From assembly GCA_047975295.1 (NCBI GenBank), contig JBKEDH010000029.1, positions 1 through 17,281 of the forward strand: a stretch of 17,281 nt of DNA, given 5' to 3'. The notes under the pieces were generated by a model that ran no database searches, had not been told where the DNA came from, and saw nothing but the letters and a program-made list of their open reading frames with translations. This DNA is from JBKEDH01 sp047975295. GTDB lineage: Bacteria > Bacteroidota > Bacteroidia > Flavobacteriales > Flavobacteriaceae. Each line of letters begins with the position of its first letter. Positions within the stretch are counted from its first letter, which is position 1. This document shows positions 8,852-16,368 of the stretch, piece by piece. A program made the translations under genes and the position numbers.

Positions 8852-9925
8852 ATGACAACTCTATTAACAATAATAGTTTTAGTATTTATTCTAATTGCCA
8901 TTTGGCAATTGGTAAAAATTTTCGACTTAGCTCAAGTTAAAAGCGAAAATTCCCAAGTGGCCAACGATAAAGACAATACCGTTAATGCGTATTTAATGAT
9001 GGGTTTCTTGGCGTTCATTTATATCATTACAATAGTTTGTATGGTTAAATGGGGCGATTTGCCTTTGCTGTCCAATTCGGCTTCCGAACATGGCGAAACC
9101 ATCGATGGCTTAATGATAACCACTTTTGTACTTATCTTCTTTGTACAGGCCGTTACCCAGTTTTTATTACATTACTTCGCCTTTAAATATAAAGGAGAAA
9201 AAGGGCGTAAAGCCTTATTTTTTGCCGATAACAACAAATTGGAAATTATCTGGACCACTATTCCTGTAATTGTATTGGCAGGACTTATTATATATGGACT
9301 TAATACATGGGTCAATATCATGAATGTCGATGAAAGCGAAGACCCATTAGTCGTCGAGCTATATGCCCAACAATTTAACTGGAAGGCTCGTTATGCCGGC
9401 AGCGATAATACTTTAGGTAAAGCCAATGTACGTTTAATAGATATAGACAGAGCCAATATATTAGGTTTGGATGAAGCCGACCCCAATGCCCAAGACGATA
9501 TTATTACTAGCGAACTGCATTTGCCCGTAGGAAAGCCCGTAATATTTAAAATGCGCTCGCAAGATGTACTGCACTCGGCCTATATGCCACATTTTAGAGC
9601 ACAGATGAATTGCGTACCGGGTATGATTACACAATTTGGTTTTACACCAACAGTAACAACGGCCGATATGAGGCAAAATAAAGACATACAAGATAAAGTT
9701 GCCAATATTAATAAGATTAGAGCCGAAAAAAGCAAAGAATTGATTGCCAAAGGTAGTGAAGCTTTAGATAAATATGAATTCGATTATTTACTGCTTTGCA
9801 ACAAAATTTGTGGAAAATCGCATTACAATATGCAAATGAAAATTGTTGTTGAAAGCGAAGAAGACTACAAAGCTTGGTTAAGCGAGCAAAAGGAATTTAA
9901 AAATTCTTTAACGACTACTAACTAA
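8852..9925 (+). CDS. coxB: Cytochrome c oxidase subunit II (CuA subunit)
   Basis: Accepts electrons from ACIII or cytochrome c at the binuclear CuA centre and passes them to haem a of CoxA. 357 residues. Four hydrophobic helices are visible (about 2-24, 46-66, 83-108, 130-153), two more than the textbook subunit II. The cupredoxin domain starts near 166 and has QQFNW (173-177). CuA ligands are present: His241, Cys316, Cys320, His324 and Met327. The residue between the cysteines that is normally Glu (also a ligand of the Mg/Mn site) is Lys318. About 40 residues (268-308), charged and probably helical, are inserted between the FTPT strand and the CuA cysteines. No cytochrome c domain is attached, so this is aa3 rather than caa3 type. 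It lies between actF and coxA in the same operon. Confidence 0.96.
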   Translation: MTTLLTIIVLVFILIAIWQLVKIFDLAQVKSENSQVANDKDNTVNAYLMMGFLAFIYIITIVCMVKWGDLPLLSNSASEHGETIDGLMITTFVLIFFVQAVTQFLLHYFAFKYKGEKGRKALFFADNNKLEIIWTTIPVIVLAGLIIYGLNTWVNIMNVDESEDPLVVELYAQQFNWKARYAGSDNTLGKANVRLIDIDRANILGLDEADPNAQDDIITSELHLPVGKPVIFKMRSQDVLHSAYMPHFRAQMNCVPGMITQFGFTPTVTTADMRQNKDIQDKVANINKIRAEKSKELIAKGSEALDKYEFDYLLLCNKICGKSHYNMQMKIVVESEEDYKAWLSEQKEFKNSLTTTN

Positions 9926-9956
9926 TAATTTACAACGATAAATAACGATATAAGAT

Positions 9957-11747
9957 ATGTCAGCACACGAAGATACTCTTAATCATACCGACCACGGACA
10001 TCATCATAAGGAAACATTCATGACTAAATATATTTTTAGTATGGACCATAAGATGATAGCCAAACAGTACTTAATTACCGGTACTATAATGGGTGTAATA
10101 GGTGTATTAATGTCTATTATGTTCCGTATGCAAATTGCATGGCCGGAAGAACCCAATGTACTGTTCGAAGCTTTGTTGGGCAAATGGGCACCAGATGGTG
10201 TTATGGATGCCGATATTTATTTAGCTTTGGTAACCATACATGGTACCATTATGGTATTTTTTGTACTAACAGCAGGTTTAAGTGGTACATTTAGTAACCT
10301 TTTAATTCCGCTTCAAATTGGTGCACGCGATATGGCATCGGGCTTTTTAAATATGATATCGTATTGGTTATTCTTCCTGTCAAGTATAATCATGGTATTA
10401 TCTCTATTTGTCGAAGCCGGACCGGCAGCAGCAGGATGGACCATCTATCCGCCACTTAGTGCTTTGCCAATGGCACAGGGAGGCTCTGGAATGGGAATGA
10501 CGCTTTGGCTGGTATCTATGGCTATATTTATTGCATCGTCTTTATTAGGATCGTTAAATTATGTGGTAACGGTTCTTAATTTAAGAACAAAAGGCATGTC
10601 TATGACCAGACTTCCGTTAACTATATGGACATTCTTTATCACGGCAATAATAGGTATTGTTTCGTTTCCGGTATTACTATCGGCAGCATTGCTGCTTATC
10701 ATGGATAGAAGTTTTGGTACATCGTTCTTCTTGTCCGATATTTTTATACAAGGCGAAGTATTGCACTATCAAGGAGGATCTCCCGTATTGTTCGAACACT
10801 TATTTTGGTTCTTGGGACATCCGGAAGTATATATTGTAATATTACCTGCTATGGGTATTGTTTCCGAAATTATGGCAACCAATTCAAGAAAACCGATTTT
10901 TGGTTACCGTGCCATGGTAACTTCGGTACTGGCTATTGCTTTTTTATCGACAATAGTATGGGGGCACCATATGTTCGTGTCGGGAATGAATCCGTTTTTA
11001 GGCTCGGTATTTACATTTACAACATTATTAATTGCAATCCCATCGGCGGTAAAGGCTTTTAACTGGATTACAACGCTATGGAAAGGAAATTTACAAATGA
11101 ATCCCGCTATGTTGTTCTCTATCGGATTTGTATCAACATTTATATCAGGAGGTTTAACAGGAATCATACTTGGCGATAGTGCTTTGGATATTAATGTTCA
11201 CGACACCTATTTTGTGGTAGCGCACTTCCACTTGGTAATGGGTATTTCGGCACTTTATGGTATGTTTGCTGGTATTTATCATTGGTATCCAAAAATGTTT
11301 GGACGTATGTTGAACAAAAATTTGGGCTATATCCATTTTTGGATTACCGCAATATGTGCCTATGGTGTGTTCTTTCCTATGCACTTTATAGGAATGGCAG
11401 GTTTGCCACGTCGTTATTATACAAACAGTAATTTTCCGTTGTTCGACGATTTGGCCAATGTAAATGTTGTAATAACCATATTTGCCATAATAGGAGGTAT
11501 TGTTCAAATAGTTTATCTATATAACTTTTTTATTAGTATTTTCTACGGAAAAAAAGCAACACAAAACCCTTGGAAATCCAATACTTTGGAGTGGACAACA
11601 CCTGTAGAGCATATTCACGGTAACTGGCCGGGCGAAATTCCTCATGTATATCGTTGGGCTTACGATTACAGCAAACCGGGGCACGATGAAGATTTTGTAC
11701 CGCAAAACGTACCGTTTAAAGAAGGAGAAGAAGAACTTCATCATTAA
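9957..11747 (+). CDS. coxA: Cytochrome c oxidase subunit I (haem a / a3-CuB subunit)
   Basis: Catalytic subunit of the terminal oxidase; reduces oxygen to water and pumps protons. 596 residues, about 12 membrane helices. Haem a ligands are His95 and His425, the haem a3 ligand is His423, and CuB ligands are His288, His337 and His338. His288-Pro-Glu290-Val-Tyr292 gives the cross-linked Tyr and the D-channel Glu, marking an A1-type oxidase. The D-channel entry residues Asn114, Asp125 and Asn132 are present. At the position of the K-channel Lys (before the PML-like motif) I read Asn382. The N-terminus is His-rich (six His in residues 4-17) and the C-terminus ends in two His, features I associate with Bacteroidota CoxA. 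Last gene of the operon; a strong terminator starts 25 bp after the stop. Subunits III and IV are not here. Confidence 0.97.
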   Translation: MSAHEDTLNHTDHGHHHKETFMTKYIFSMDHKMIAKQYLITGTIMGVIGVLMSIMFRMQIAWPEEPNVLFEALLGKWAPDGVMDADIYLALVTIHGTIMVFFVLTAGLSGTFSNLLIPLQIGARDMASGFLNMISYWLFFLSSIIMVLSLFVEAGPAAAGWTIYPPLSALPMAQGGSGMGMTLWLVSMAIFIASSLLGSLNYVVTVLNLRTKGMSMTRLPLTIWTFFITAIIGIVSFPVLLSAALLLIMDRSFGTSFFLSDIFIQGEVLHYQGGSPVLFEHLFWFLGHPEVYIVILPAMGIVSEIMATNSRKPIFGYRAMVTSVLAIAFLSTIVWGHHMFVSGMNPFLGSVFTFTTLLIAIPSAVKAFNWITTLWKGNLQMNPAMLFSIGFVSTFISGGLTGIILGDSALDINVHDTYFVVAHFHLVMGISALYGMFAGIYHWYPKMFGRMLNKNLGYIHFWITAICAYGVFFPMHFIGMAGLPRRYYTNSNFPLFDDLANVNVVITIFAIIGGIVQIVYLYNFFISIFYGKKATQNPWKSNTLEWTTPVEHIHGNWPGEIPHVYRWAYDYSKPGHDEDFVPQNVPFKEGEEELHH

Positions 11748-11772
11748 AACAACAAATGCAGAATTATATAAC

Positions 11773-11806
11773 AAAGCCTTTCTACCATAAAGAAAGGCTT
11801 TTTATT
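11773..11806 (+). terminator. Rho-independent terminator of the act-cox operon
   Basis: Perfect 11-bp inverted repeat, AAAGCCTTTCT (11773-11783) and AGAAAGGCTTT (11791-11801), with a 7-base loop (ACCATAA) and a T-rich tail reading on from the 3' arm (TTTTTATTT). It begins 25 bp after the coxA stop. The only clear strong terminator in the window, so all eight respiratory genes probably end here. Confidence 0.9.
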
Positions 11807-11814
11807 TATATTTG
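11807..11814 (+). promoter_or_regulatory. Predicted promoter -7 element for ruvB-queG
   Basis: TATATTTG matches the Bacteroidota -7 consensus TAnnTTTG. It lies 23 bp before the ruvB ATG and only a few bases after the coxA terminator stem, where a new promoter is needed. I see no convincing TTG-type -33 element about 20 bp upstream, since that stretch is the terminator stem. Confidence 0.5.
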
Positions 11815-11837
11815 CTTAACGATGTAAATGTGTAAGT

Positions 11838-12860
11838 ATGAACGAAAATTTAGATCCGACCAACAATAATTTTTCGACTGAAGATCTCGATGTCGAAAAG
11901 AAACTACGTCCGCTTTCGTTTAGTGATTTTACGGGACAGGATCAGGTGTTGGAAAATTTACAGGTTTTTGTCCAAGCGGCCAATTTACGTAATGAAGCCT
12001 TGGATCACACCCTGTTTCATGGGCCTCCGGGCTTAGGTAAAACTACATTGGCACATATTCTAGCAAATGAGCTGAATGTTGGTATAAAAGTAACATCCGG
12101 GCCTGTTTTGGACAAACCAGGCGATCTTGCCGGACTACTAACCAATTTAGAGGAGCGCGATGTATTGTTTATAGACGAAATCCATCGGTTAAGTCCTATT
12201 GTTGAAGAGTATCTGTACTCGGCCATGGAAGATTATAAAATCGATATCATGATCGAGTCCGGCCCCAATGCTCGTACCGTACAAATAAACCTAAATCCGT
12301 TTACTTTGGTGGGGGCTACGACTCGTTCGGGCCTGCTAACATCGCCTATGCGTGCCCGTTTTGGTATTCAAAGCCGGTTGCAGTATTACAGTACAGAGCT
12401 ACTATCAACCATAGTAGAACGTAGTGCGTCAATTTTAAGTGTGCCCATAACAATGGAAGCTGCCATAGAGATTGCAGGTCGTAGTCGGGGTACACCACGT
12501 ATAGCCAATGCTCTTTTACGCCGTGTTCGCGATTTTGCCCAAATAAAAGGTAACGGAAGTATAGACATAAAAATAGCCCAATTTTCGCTCAAGGCCTTAA
12601 ATGTCGATGCTCATGGTCTTGACGAAATGGATAACAAAATTCTAAATACCATTATCGATAAATTTAAGGGTGGGCCTGTGGGTATTACCACTTTGGCAAC
12701 CGCTGTTAGCGAAAGTGCCGAAACCATAGAGGAAGTTTACGAACCCTTTTTAATCCAACAAGGCTTTATTATGCGTACACCACGTGGACGGGAAGTAACC
12801 GAATTGGCCTATAAGCACCTTGGTAAAATAAAAGGTGGTATTCAGGGAGGTTTATTTTAG
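11838..12860 (+). CDS. ruvB: Holliday junction branch migration ATPase RuvB
   Basis: Motor subunit of the RuvAB complex that drives branch migration of Holliday junctions in recombinational repair; cytoplasmic. 340 residues, the normal length. Visible AAA+ elements are Walker A G62-P-P-G-L-G-K68-T69, Walker B ending D113-E114-I-H-R, the sensor stretch GATTRSG, and the arginine-rich TPRIANALLRRVRDF. The C-terminal winged-helix end contains FIMRTPRGREVTELAY, typical of RuvB. Start ATG is preceded by a -7 promoter element. Its partner ruvA is in the window but not adjacent: queG and maeB lie between them. The 16-bp gap to queG suggests co-transcription. Confidence 0.98.
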   Translation: MNENLDPTNNNFSTEDLDVEKKLRPLSFSDFTGQDQVLENLQVFVQAANLRNEALDHTLFHGPPGLGKTTLAHILANELNVGIKVTSGPVLDKPGDLAGLLTNLEERDVLFIDEIHRLSPIVEEYLYSAMEDYKIDIMIESGPNARTVQINLNPFTLVGATTRSGLLTSPMRARFGIQSRLQYYSTELLSTIVERSASILSVPITMEAAIEIAGRSRGTPRIANALLRRVRDFAQIKGNGSIDIKIAQFSLKALNVDAHGLDEMDNKILNTIIDKFKGGPVGITTLATAVSESAETIEEVYEPFLIQQGFIMRTPRGREVTELAYKHLGKIKGGIQGGLF

Positions 12861-12876
12861 TAGCTCTTTTCTGTTA

Positions 12877-13800
12877 ATGGATCGAAAAAGCAAATATTCA
12901 CAACAAATAAAAGCCGAAGCCAAACGCCTTGGTTTTTTGTCCTGTGGAATAAGTAAGGCCGATTTTCTTGAGGATGAAGCACCACGATTAGAACGTTACT
13001 TAAAACAAAGTTTTAATGGACAGATGCATTACATGGAAAACCATTTCGATAAACGCTTGGATCCTCGTTTGTTGGTTGAAGGTGCAAAAAGTGTAGTGTC
13101 TTTGTTGTTTAATTATTATCCGCAGGAAAAGCAAAATCCAAATAGTTACAAAATCTCGAAATATGCTTATGGTATCGATTATCATTTTACTTTAAAAGAT
13201 AAATTAAAAGCATTGTTCAATTTTATAAAAGAAGAAATAGGAGAAGTCGATGGCCGCGTTTTTGTGGATTCGGCACCGGTTTTAGATAAGGCTTGGGCGG
13301 CAAAAAGCGGTTTGGGCTGGGTAGGCAAGCACAGTTTGTTACTTACACAAAAATCGGGTTCTTTTAATTTTGTAGCCGAACTTATTTTGGATTTGGATTT
13401 GGAATACGATGCGCCTACCACCAACCATTGTGGTACTTGCACAGCCTGTATAGATGCCTGCCCAACCGAAGCCATTGTGGCTCCTTATGTGGTTAATGGC
13501 AGTAAATGTATTTCGTACCTAACTATAGAACTAAAAGAAAATATTCCGGCCGAATTTAAAGGCAAAATGGACGACTGGATGTTTGGTTGCGATATATGCC
13601 AAGATGTTTGTCCTTGGAACCGGTTTTCGACACCCCATAATGAACCCGATTTTAAACCTCATAACGATTTACTACAAATGAATCAAAAAGACTGGCAGGA
13701 ACTAACCGAAGAAACTTTTAGGGTTATATTTAAAAAATCGGCGGTAAAGCGAACCAAGTTTTCAGGGTTAACACGTAATATTCGTTTTTTGAAAGATTAG
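12877..13800 (+). CDS. queG: Epoxyqueuosine reductase QueG
   Basis: Cobalamin-dependent iron-sulfur enzyme that reduces epoxyqueuosine to queuosine at the tRNA wobble position (GUN anticodons), the last step of queuosine synthesis; cytoplasmic. 307 residues from this ATG. A GTG at 12835 in frame would overlap ruvB and add a non-conserved leader, so it was not used. The N-terminal cobalamin-binding part includes the likely catalytic Asp131 in the VDSAPVLDKAW segment and GLGWVGKHSLL. The ferredoxin-like part has C185-x2-C188-x2-C191-x3-C195-P, Cys211, and C238-x2-C241-x3-C245-P, enough for two [4Fe-4S] clusters. The C-terminus LTRNIRFL is common in the family. No queuosine synthesis gene is nearby, so the pairing with ruvB is positional rather than functional. 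Confidence 0.96.
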   Translation: MDRKSKYSQQIKAEAKRLGFLSCGISKADFLEDEAPRLERYLKQSFNGQMHYMENHFDKRLDPRLLVEGAKSVVSLLFNYYPQEKQNPNSYKISKYAYGIDYHFTLKDKLKALFNFIKEEIGEVDGRVFVDSAPVLDKAWAAKSGLGWVGKHSLLLTQKSGSFNFVAELILDLDLEYDAPTTNHCGTCTACIDACPTEAIVAPYVVNGSKCISYLTIELKENIPAEFKGKMDDWMFGCDICQDVCPWNRFSTPHNEPDFKPHNDLLQMNQKDWQELTEETFRVIFKKSAVKRTKFSGLTRNIRFLKD

Positions 13801-13946
13801 ATCGAATCATGGATAATATTGGTGGGCAATAATATCTCTTTATAGGTTATGGTTTCTCCTTGTAAATAGGCAAAACTGTTAAAGCATTGAATAACCTTAC
13901 CAATCCCGATGTTGTTTTTCCTAATCGACAACAAATCAGGACACAT
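13797..13946 (-). CDS. Doubtful 49-residue minus-strand ORF between queG and maeB
   Basis: Reads from an ATG at 13946 down to a stop at 13797-13799, overlapping the end of queG tail to tail by 4 bp. The frame stays open upstream of the ATG for about 17 more codons, to a stop near 14000. The translation has a mixed, protein-like composition (for example GIGKVIQCFNSFAYLQGETI), no signal peptide and no membrane helix; I do not recognise it. I see no clear promoter, and its region carries the possible queG terminator on the other strand. It could be a small gene, the remnant of a decayed gene, or chance in a 225-bp AT-rich gap. Confidence 0.2.
   Translation of the reverse strand: MCPDLLSIRKNNIGIGKVIQCFNSFAYLQGETITYKEILLPTNIIHDSI
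13812..13840 (+). terminator. Possible weak terminator after queG
   Basis: GATAATATTG (13812-13821) and CAATAATATC (13827-13836) form a 10-bp stem with one mismatch and a GTGGG loop, followed by T-rich TCTT. It lies 11 bp after the queG stop, where a terminator would be expected before the separate maeB promoter. The stem is AT-rich and therefore weak, and the T tract is short. Confidence 0.3.
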
Positions 13947-13990
13947 TTTAAAAAATAGCTGTTTTAACAATGCTCTTTTCGCAGTATTGC

Positions 13991-13998
13991 TATCTTTG
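13991..13998 (+). promoter_or_regulatory. Predicted promoter -7 element for maeB
   Basis: TATCTTTG fits the Bacteroidota -7 consensus TAnnTTTG and lies 27 bp before the maeB ATG, at the end of the longest intergenic gap in the window. No clear TTG-type -33 box is seen about 20 bp upstream. The implied leader is roughly 20 nt, AT-rich and without a Shine-Dalgarno sequence. Confidence 0.55.
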
Positions 13999-14025
13999 TT
14001 GTTTAATCGTTAACAAATAATATAT

Positions 14026-16317
14026 ATGAGCGAAGAAAGCAAACGCAGGGAAGCACTGGTATATCACGCCAAGCCAACACCCGGTAAAATAAAGGTAGTG
14101 CCAACAAAACGTTATGCAACACAGCGGGATTTGTCGTTGGCCTATTCGCCCGGAGTGGCACAGCCCTGTTTGGAAATAGAAAAAGACAAGAACAACGCAT
14201 ATAAATACACGGCAAAAGGTAATTTGGTTGCTGTAATATCTAACGGAACGGCGGTATTAGGTCTTGGAAATATAGGCCCCGAAGCATCTAAGCCTGTAAT
14301 GGAAGGAAAAGGGCTGTTGTTTAAAATATTTGCCGATATCGATGTATTCGATATAGAAGTTGATACCGAAAATGTCGAGGAATTTATCCAGACCGTAAAA
14401 AACATTGCACCTACATTTGGGGGTATTAACTTGGAAGATATAAAAGCACCGGGAGCTTTCGAAATAGAACGTCGTTTAAAGGAAGAACTCGATATTCCTG
14501 TAATGCACGACGACCAGCATGGTACGGCTATTATATCGGCAGCAGCACTTATCAATGCGTTGGAAATAGCCAATAAAAAAATAGATGAAGTAAAAATAGT
14601 AATTAGCGGAGCAGGTGCGGCAGCTATTTCATGTTCGCGACTTTATCAGGCCTTTGGTGCCAAGCGTGAAAATATGGTAATGCTTGATAGTAAAGGCGTT
14701 ATCCGTAACGATAGGGAAAACCTAACACCCGAAAAGGCCGAGTTTGCAACCGATAGAAAAATAGATACATTGGAGGAAGCCATGAAAGGTTCCGATGTGT
14801 TTATTGGACTTTCGATGGCCAATATCGTTTCGCCCGAAATGTTGCTGTCCATGGCAGAAACACCAATAGTTTTCGCCATGGCAAATCCCGATCCAGAAAT
14901 AAACTATAATCTGGCGGTATCGACCCGAAAAGATATTATAATGGCTACCGGCCGTAGTGACCATCCTAACCAAGTAAACAATGTGTTGGGATTTCCTTTT
15001 ATTTTTAGGGGCGCATTGGATGTTAGAGCAGCAAAAATAAACGAAGCTATGAAAATGGCAGCGGTTGAGGCCTTGGCACGTTTAGCCAAAGAACCCGTAC
15101 CCGAACAGGTAAATATTGCTTATGGCGAAACACGTTTAACTTTTGGCAAGGATTACATTATTCCAAAACCATTCGATCCCCGATTAATTGCCGAAGTGCC
15201 ACCGGCAGTAGCCAAAGCAGCAATTGAAAGCGGTATAGCTAAAGAACCCATAACCGATTGGGAAGCTTATCAGGACAAACTGCGCGAGCGTTTGGGCTCC
15301 GATAACAAATTAGTACGGTTATTGTTTAACCGGGCCAAATTCGACCCCAAACGGGTAGTTTATGCCGAAGCCGATCAATTGGCAGTACTAAAAGCAGCAC
15401 AGATTGTTTATGAAGAAGGTGCTGCCATTCCAATTCTGTTAGGAAGAAAGGATACGATTAAAGCCCTAATGAAAGAAATTGAATTCGATGCCGACGATGT
15501 TTTGATAATCGACCCTAAATCCGACGAAGAAGACGAGCGTAAGCAGCGCTACGCCAAAGTGTATTGGCAACAGCGTAAACGTCGTGGTGTAACCTATTAT
15601 ACCGCCGAGCGTTTAATGCGCGAGCGTAATTATTTTGCGGCCATGATGGTAAACGAAGGTGATGCAGATGCTTTAATTTCGGGATACTCCAGAAATTATC
15701 CTTCGGTCGTAAAACCTATGCTGGAACTTATAGGTATGGCAAAAGGTGTAAACAGGGTGGCAACTACCAATGTAATGATGACCAAAAGAGGACCTGTGTT
15801 TTTAAGTGATACCTCAATCAATATCGATCCCGGAACAAAAGATCTTACCAAGATTGCGCAAATGACCTCGCAAGTAGTTAAAATGTTTGGCATGAACCCT
15901 ATTATGGCCATGATTTCATATTCCAATTTTGGTTCGTCAACTCATCCAAACGCAACAAAAGTAAGGGATGCCGTATCGTATTTGCACCGTTTTTATCCCG
16001 ATTTGATTGTAGATGGCGAGTTGCAAACAGATTTTGCCCTTAATCCGGAGATGCTGAAAGAAAAGTTCCCTTTCTCGAAGTTGGTCGATAAAAAGGTGAA
16101 TACTCTTATTTTTCCCAGTTTAAATTCTGCCAATATAACATATAAATTGTTAAAGGAATTGAACGAATCGGAATCCATAGGCCCCATTATGATGGGTATG
16201 CGCAAGCCTGTTCATATCCTTCAATTTGGAGCAAGTGTAGATGAAATTGTTAACATGACCGCCATTGCGGTAATCGATGCCCAACATAAGGGAACAGATG
16301 GAGAAAGAAAAAGCTAA
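14026..16317 (+). CDS. maeB: NADP-dependent malic enzyme with phosphotransacetylase-like domain
   Basis: Oxidative decarboxylation of malate to pyruvate, usually supplying NADPH; cytoplasmic. 763 residues, normal for the MaeB-type hybrid. The N-terminal malic enzyme domain has the catalytic Tyr40 in AYSPGVAQPC, Lys95 in VMEGKG, and metal-binding acids Glu137-Asp138 and Asp162-Asp163 (HDDQHGTA). A dinucleotide-binding motif, SGAGAAAISC, begins near residue 194. From about 430 to the end is a phosphotransacetylase-like domain, with stretches such as AKVYWQQRKRRGVT and FLSDTSINIDPGTKDL; in studied MaeB proteins this domain is regulatory and senses acetyl-CoA. NADP preference is assumed from the family, not read from the sequence. 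It has its own promoter and is followed after 51 bp by ruvA, an order common in Bacteroidota. Confidence 0.96.
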   Translation: MSEESKRREALVYHAKPTPGKIKVVPTKRYATQRDLSLAYSPGVAQPCLEIEKDKNNAYKYTAKGNLVAVISNGTAVLGLGNIGPEASKPVMEGKGLLFKIFADIDVFDIEVDTENVEEFIQTVKNIAPTFGGINLEDIKAPGAFEIERRLKEELDIPVMHDDQHGTAIISAAALINALEIANKKIDEVKIVISGAGAAAISCSRLYQAFGAKRENMVMLDSKGVIRNDRENLTPEKAEFATDRKIDTLEEAMKGSDVFIGLSMANIVSPEMLLSMAETPIVFAMANPDPEINYNLAVSTRKDIIMATGRSDHPNQVNNVLGFPFIFRGALDVRAAKINEAMKMAAVEALARLAKEPVPEQVNIAYGETRLTFGKDYIIPKPFDPRLIAEVPPAVAKAAIESGIAKEPITDWEAYQDKLRERLGSDNKLVRLLFNRAKFDPKRVVYAEADQLAVLKAAQIVYEEGAAIPILLGRKDTIKALMKEIEFDADDVLIIDPKSDEEDERKQRYAKVYWQQRKRRGVTYYTAERLMRERNYFAAMMVNEGDADALISGYSRNYPSVVKPMLELIGMAKGVNRVATTNVMMTKRGPVFLSDTSINIDPGTKDLTKIAQMTSQVVKMFGMNPIMAMISYSNFGSSTHPNATKVRDAVSYLHRFYPDLIVDGELQTDFALNPEMLKEKFPFSKLVDKKVNTLIFPSLNSANITYKLLKELNESESIGPIMMGMRKPVHILQFGASVDEIVNMTAIAVIDAQHKGTDGERKS

Positions 16318-16339
16318 CTTAGATTTGAAATAAAATCAT

Positions 16340-16347
16340 TACATTTG
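16340..16347 (+). promoter_or_regulatory. Predicted promoter -7 element for ruvA-sprA
   Basis: TACATTTG fits TAnnTTTG and is 21 bp before the ruvA ATG, in the 51-bp gap after maeB. A TTTG at 16324 is too close (12 bp) to be a normal -33 box. No terminator separates maeB from ruvA, so read-through from maeB is also possible. Confidence 0.4.
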
Positions 16348-16368
16348 GCTAAGAACTAACAGCAACTA

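Noticed and set aside
12835..12876. GTG start giving queG 14 extra residues
   Set aside because: It overlaps the end of ruvB and adds residues unlike QueG; the ATG at 12877 gives the normal family length.
13844..13897. Inverted repeat AGGTTAT / ATAACCT in the queG-maeB gap
   Set aside because: Only 7 bp with a 40-base loop in AT-rich DNA and no T tract at the proper place; likely chance.
14142..14573. 143-codon ORF on the minus strand inside maeB
   Set aside because: It is opposite a highly conserved malic enzyme domain and has no recognisable features; a shadow of the maeB codon pattern.
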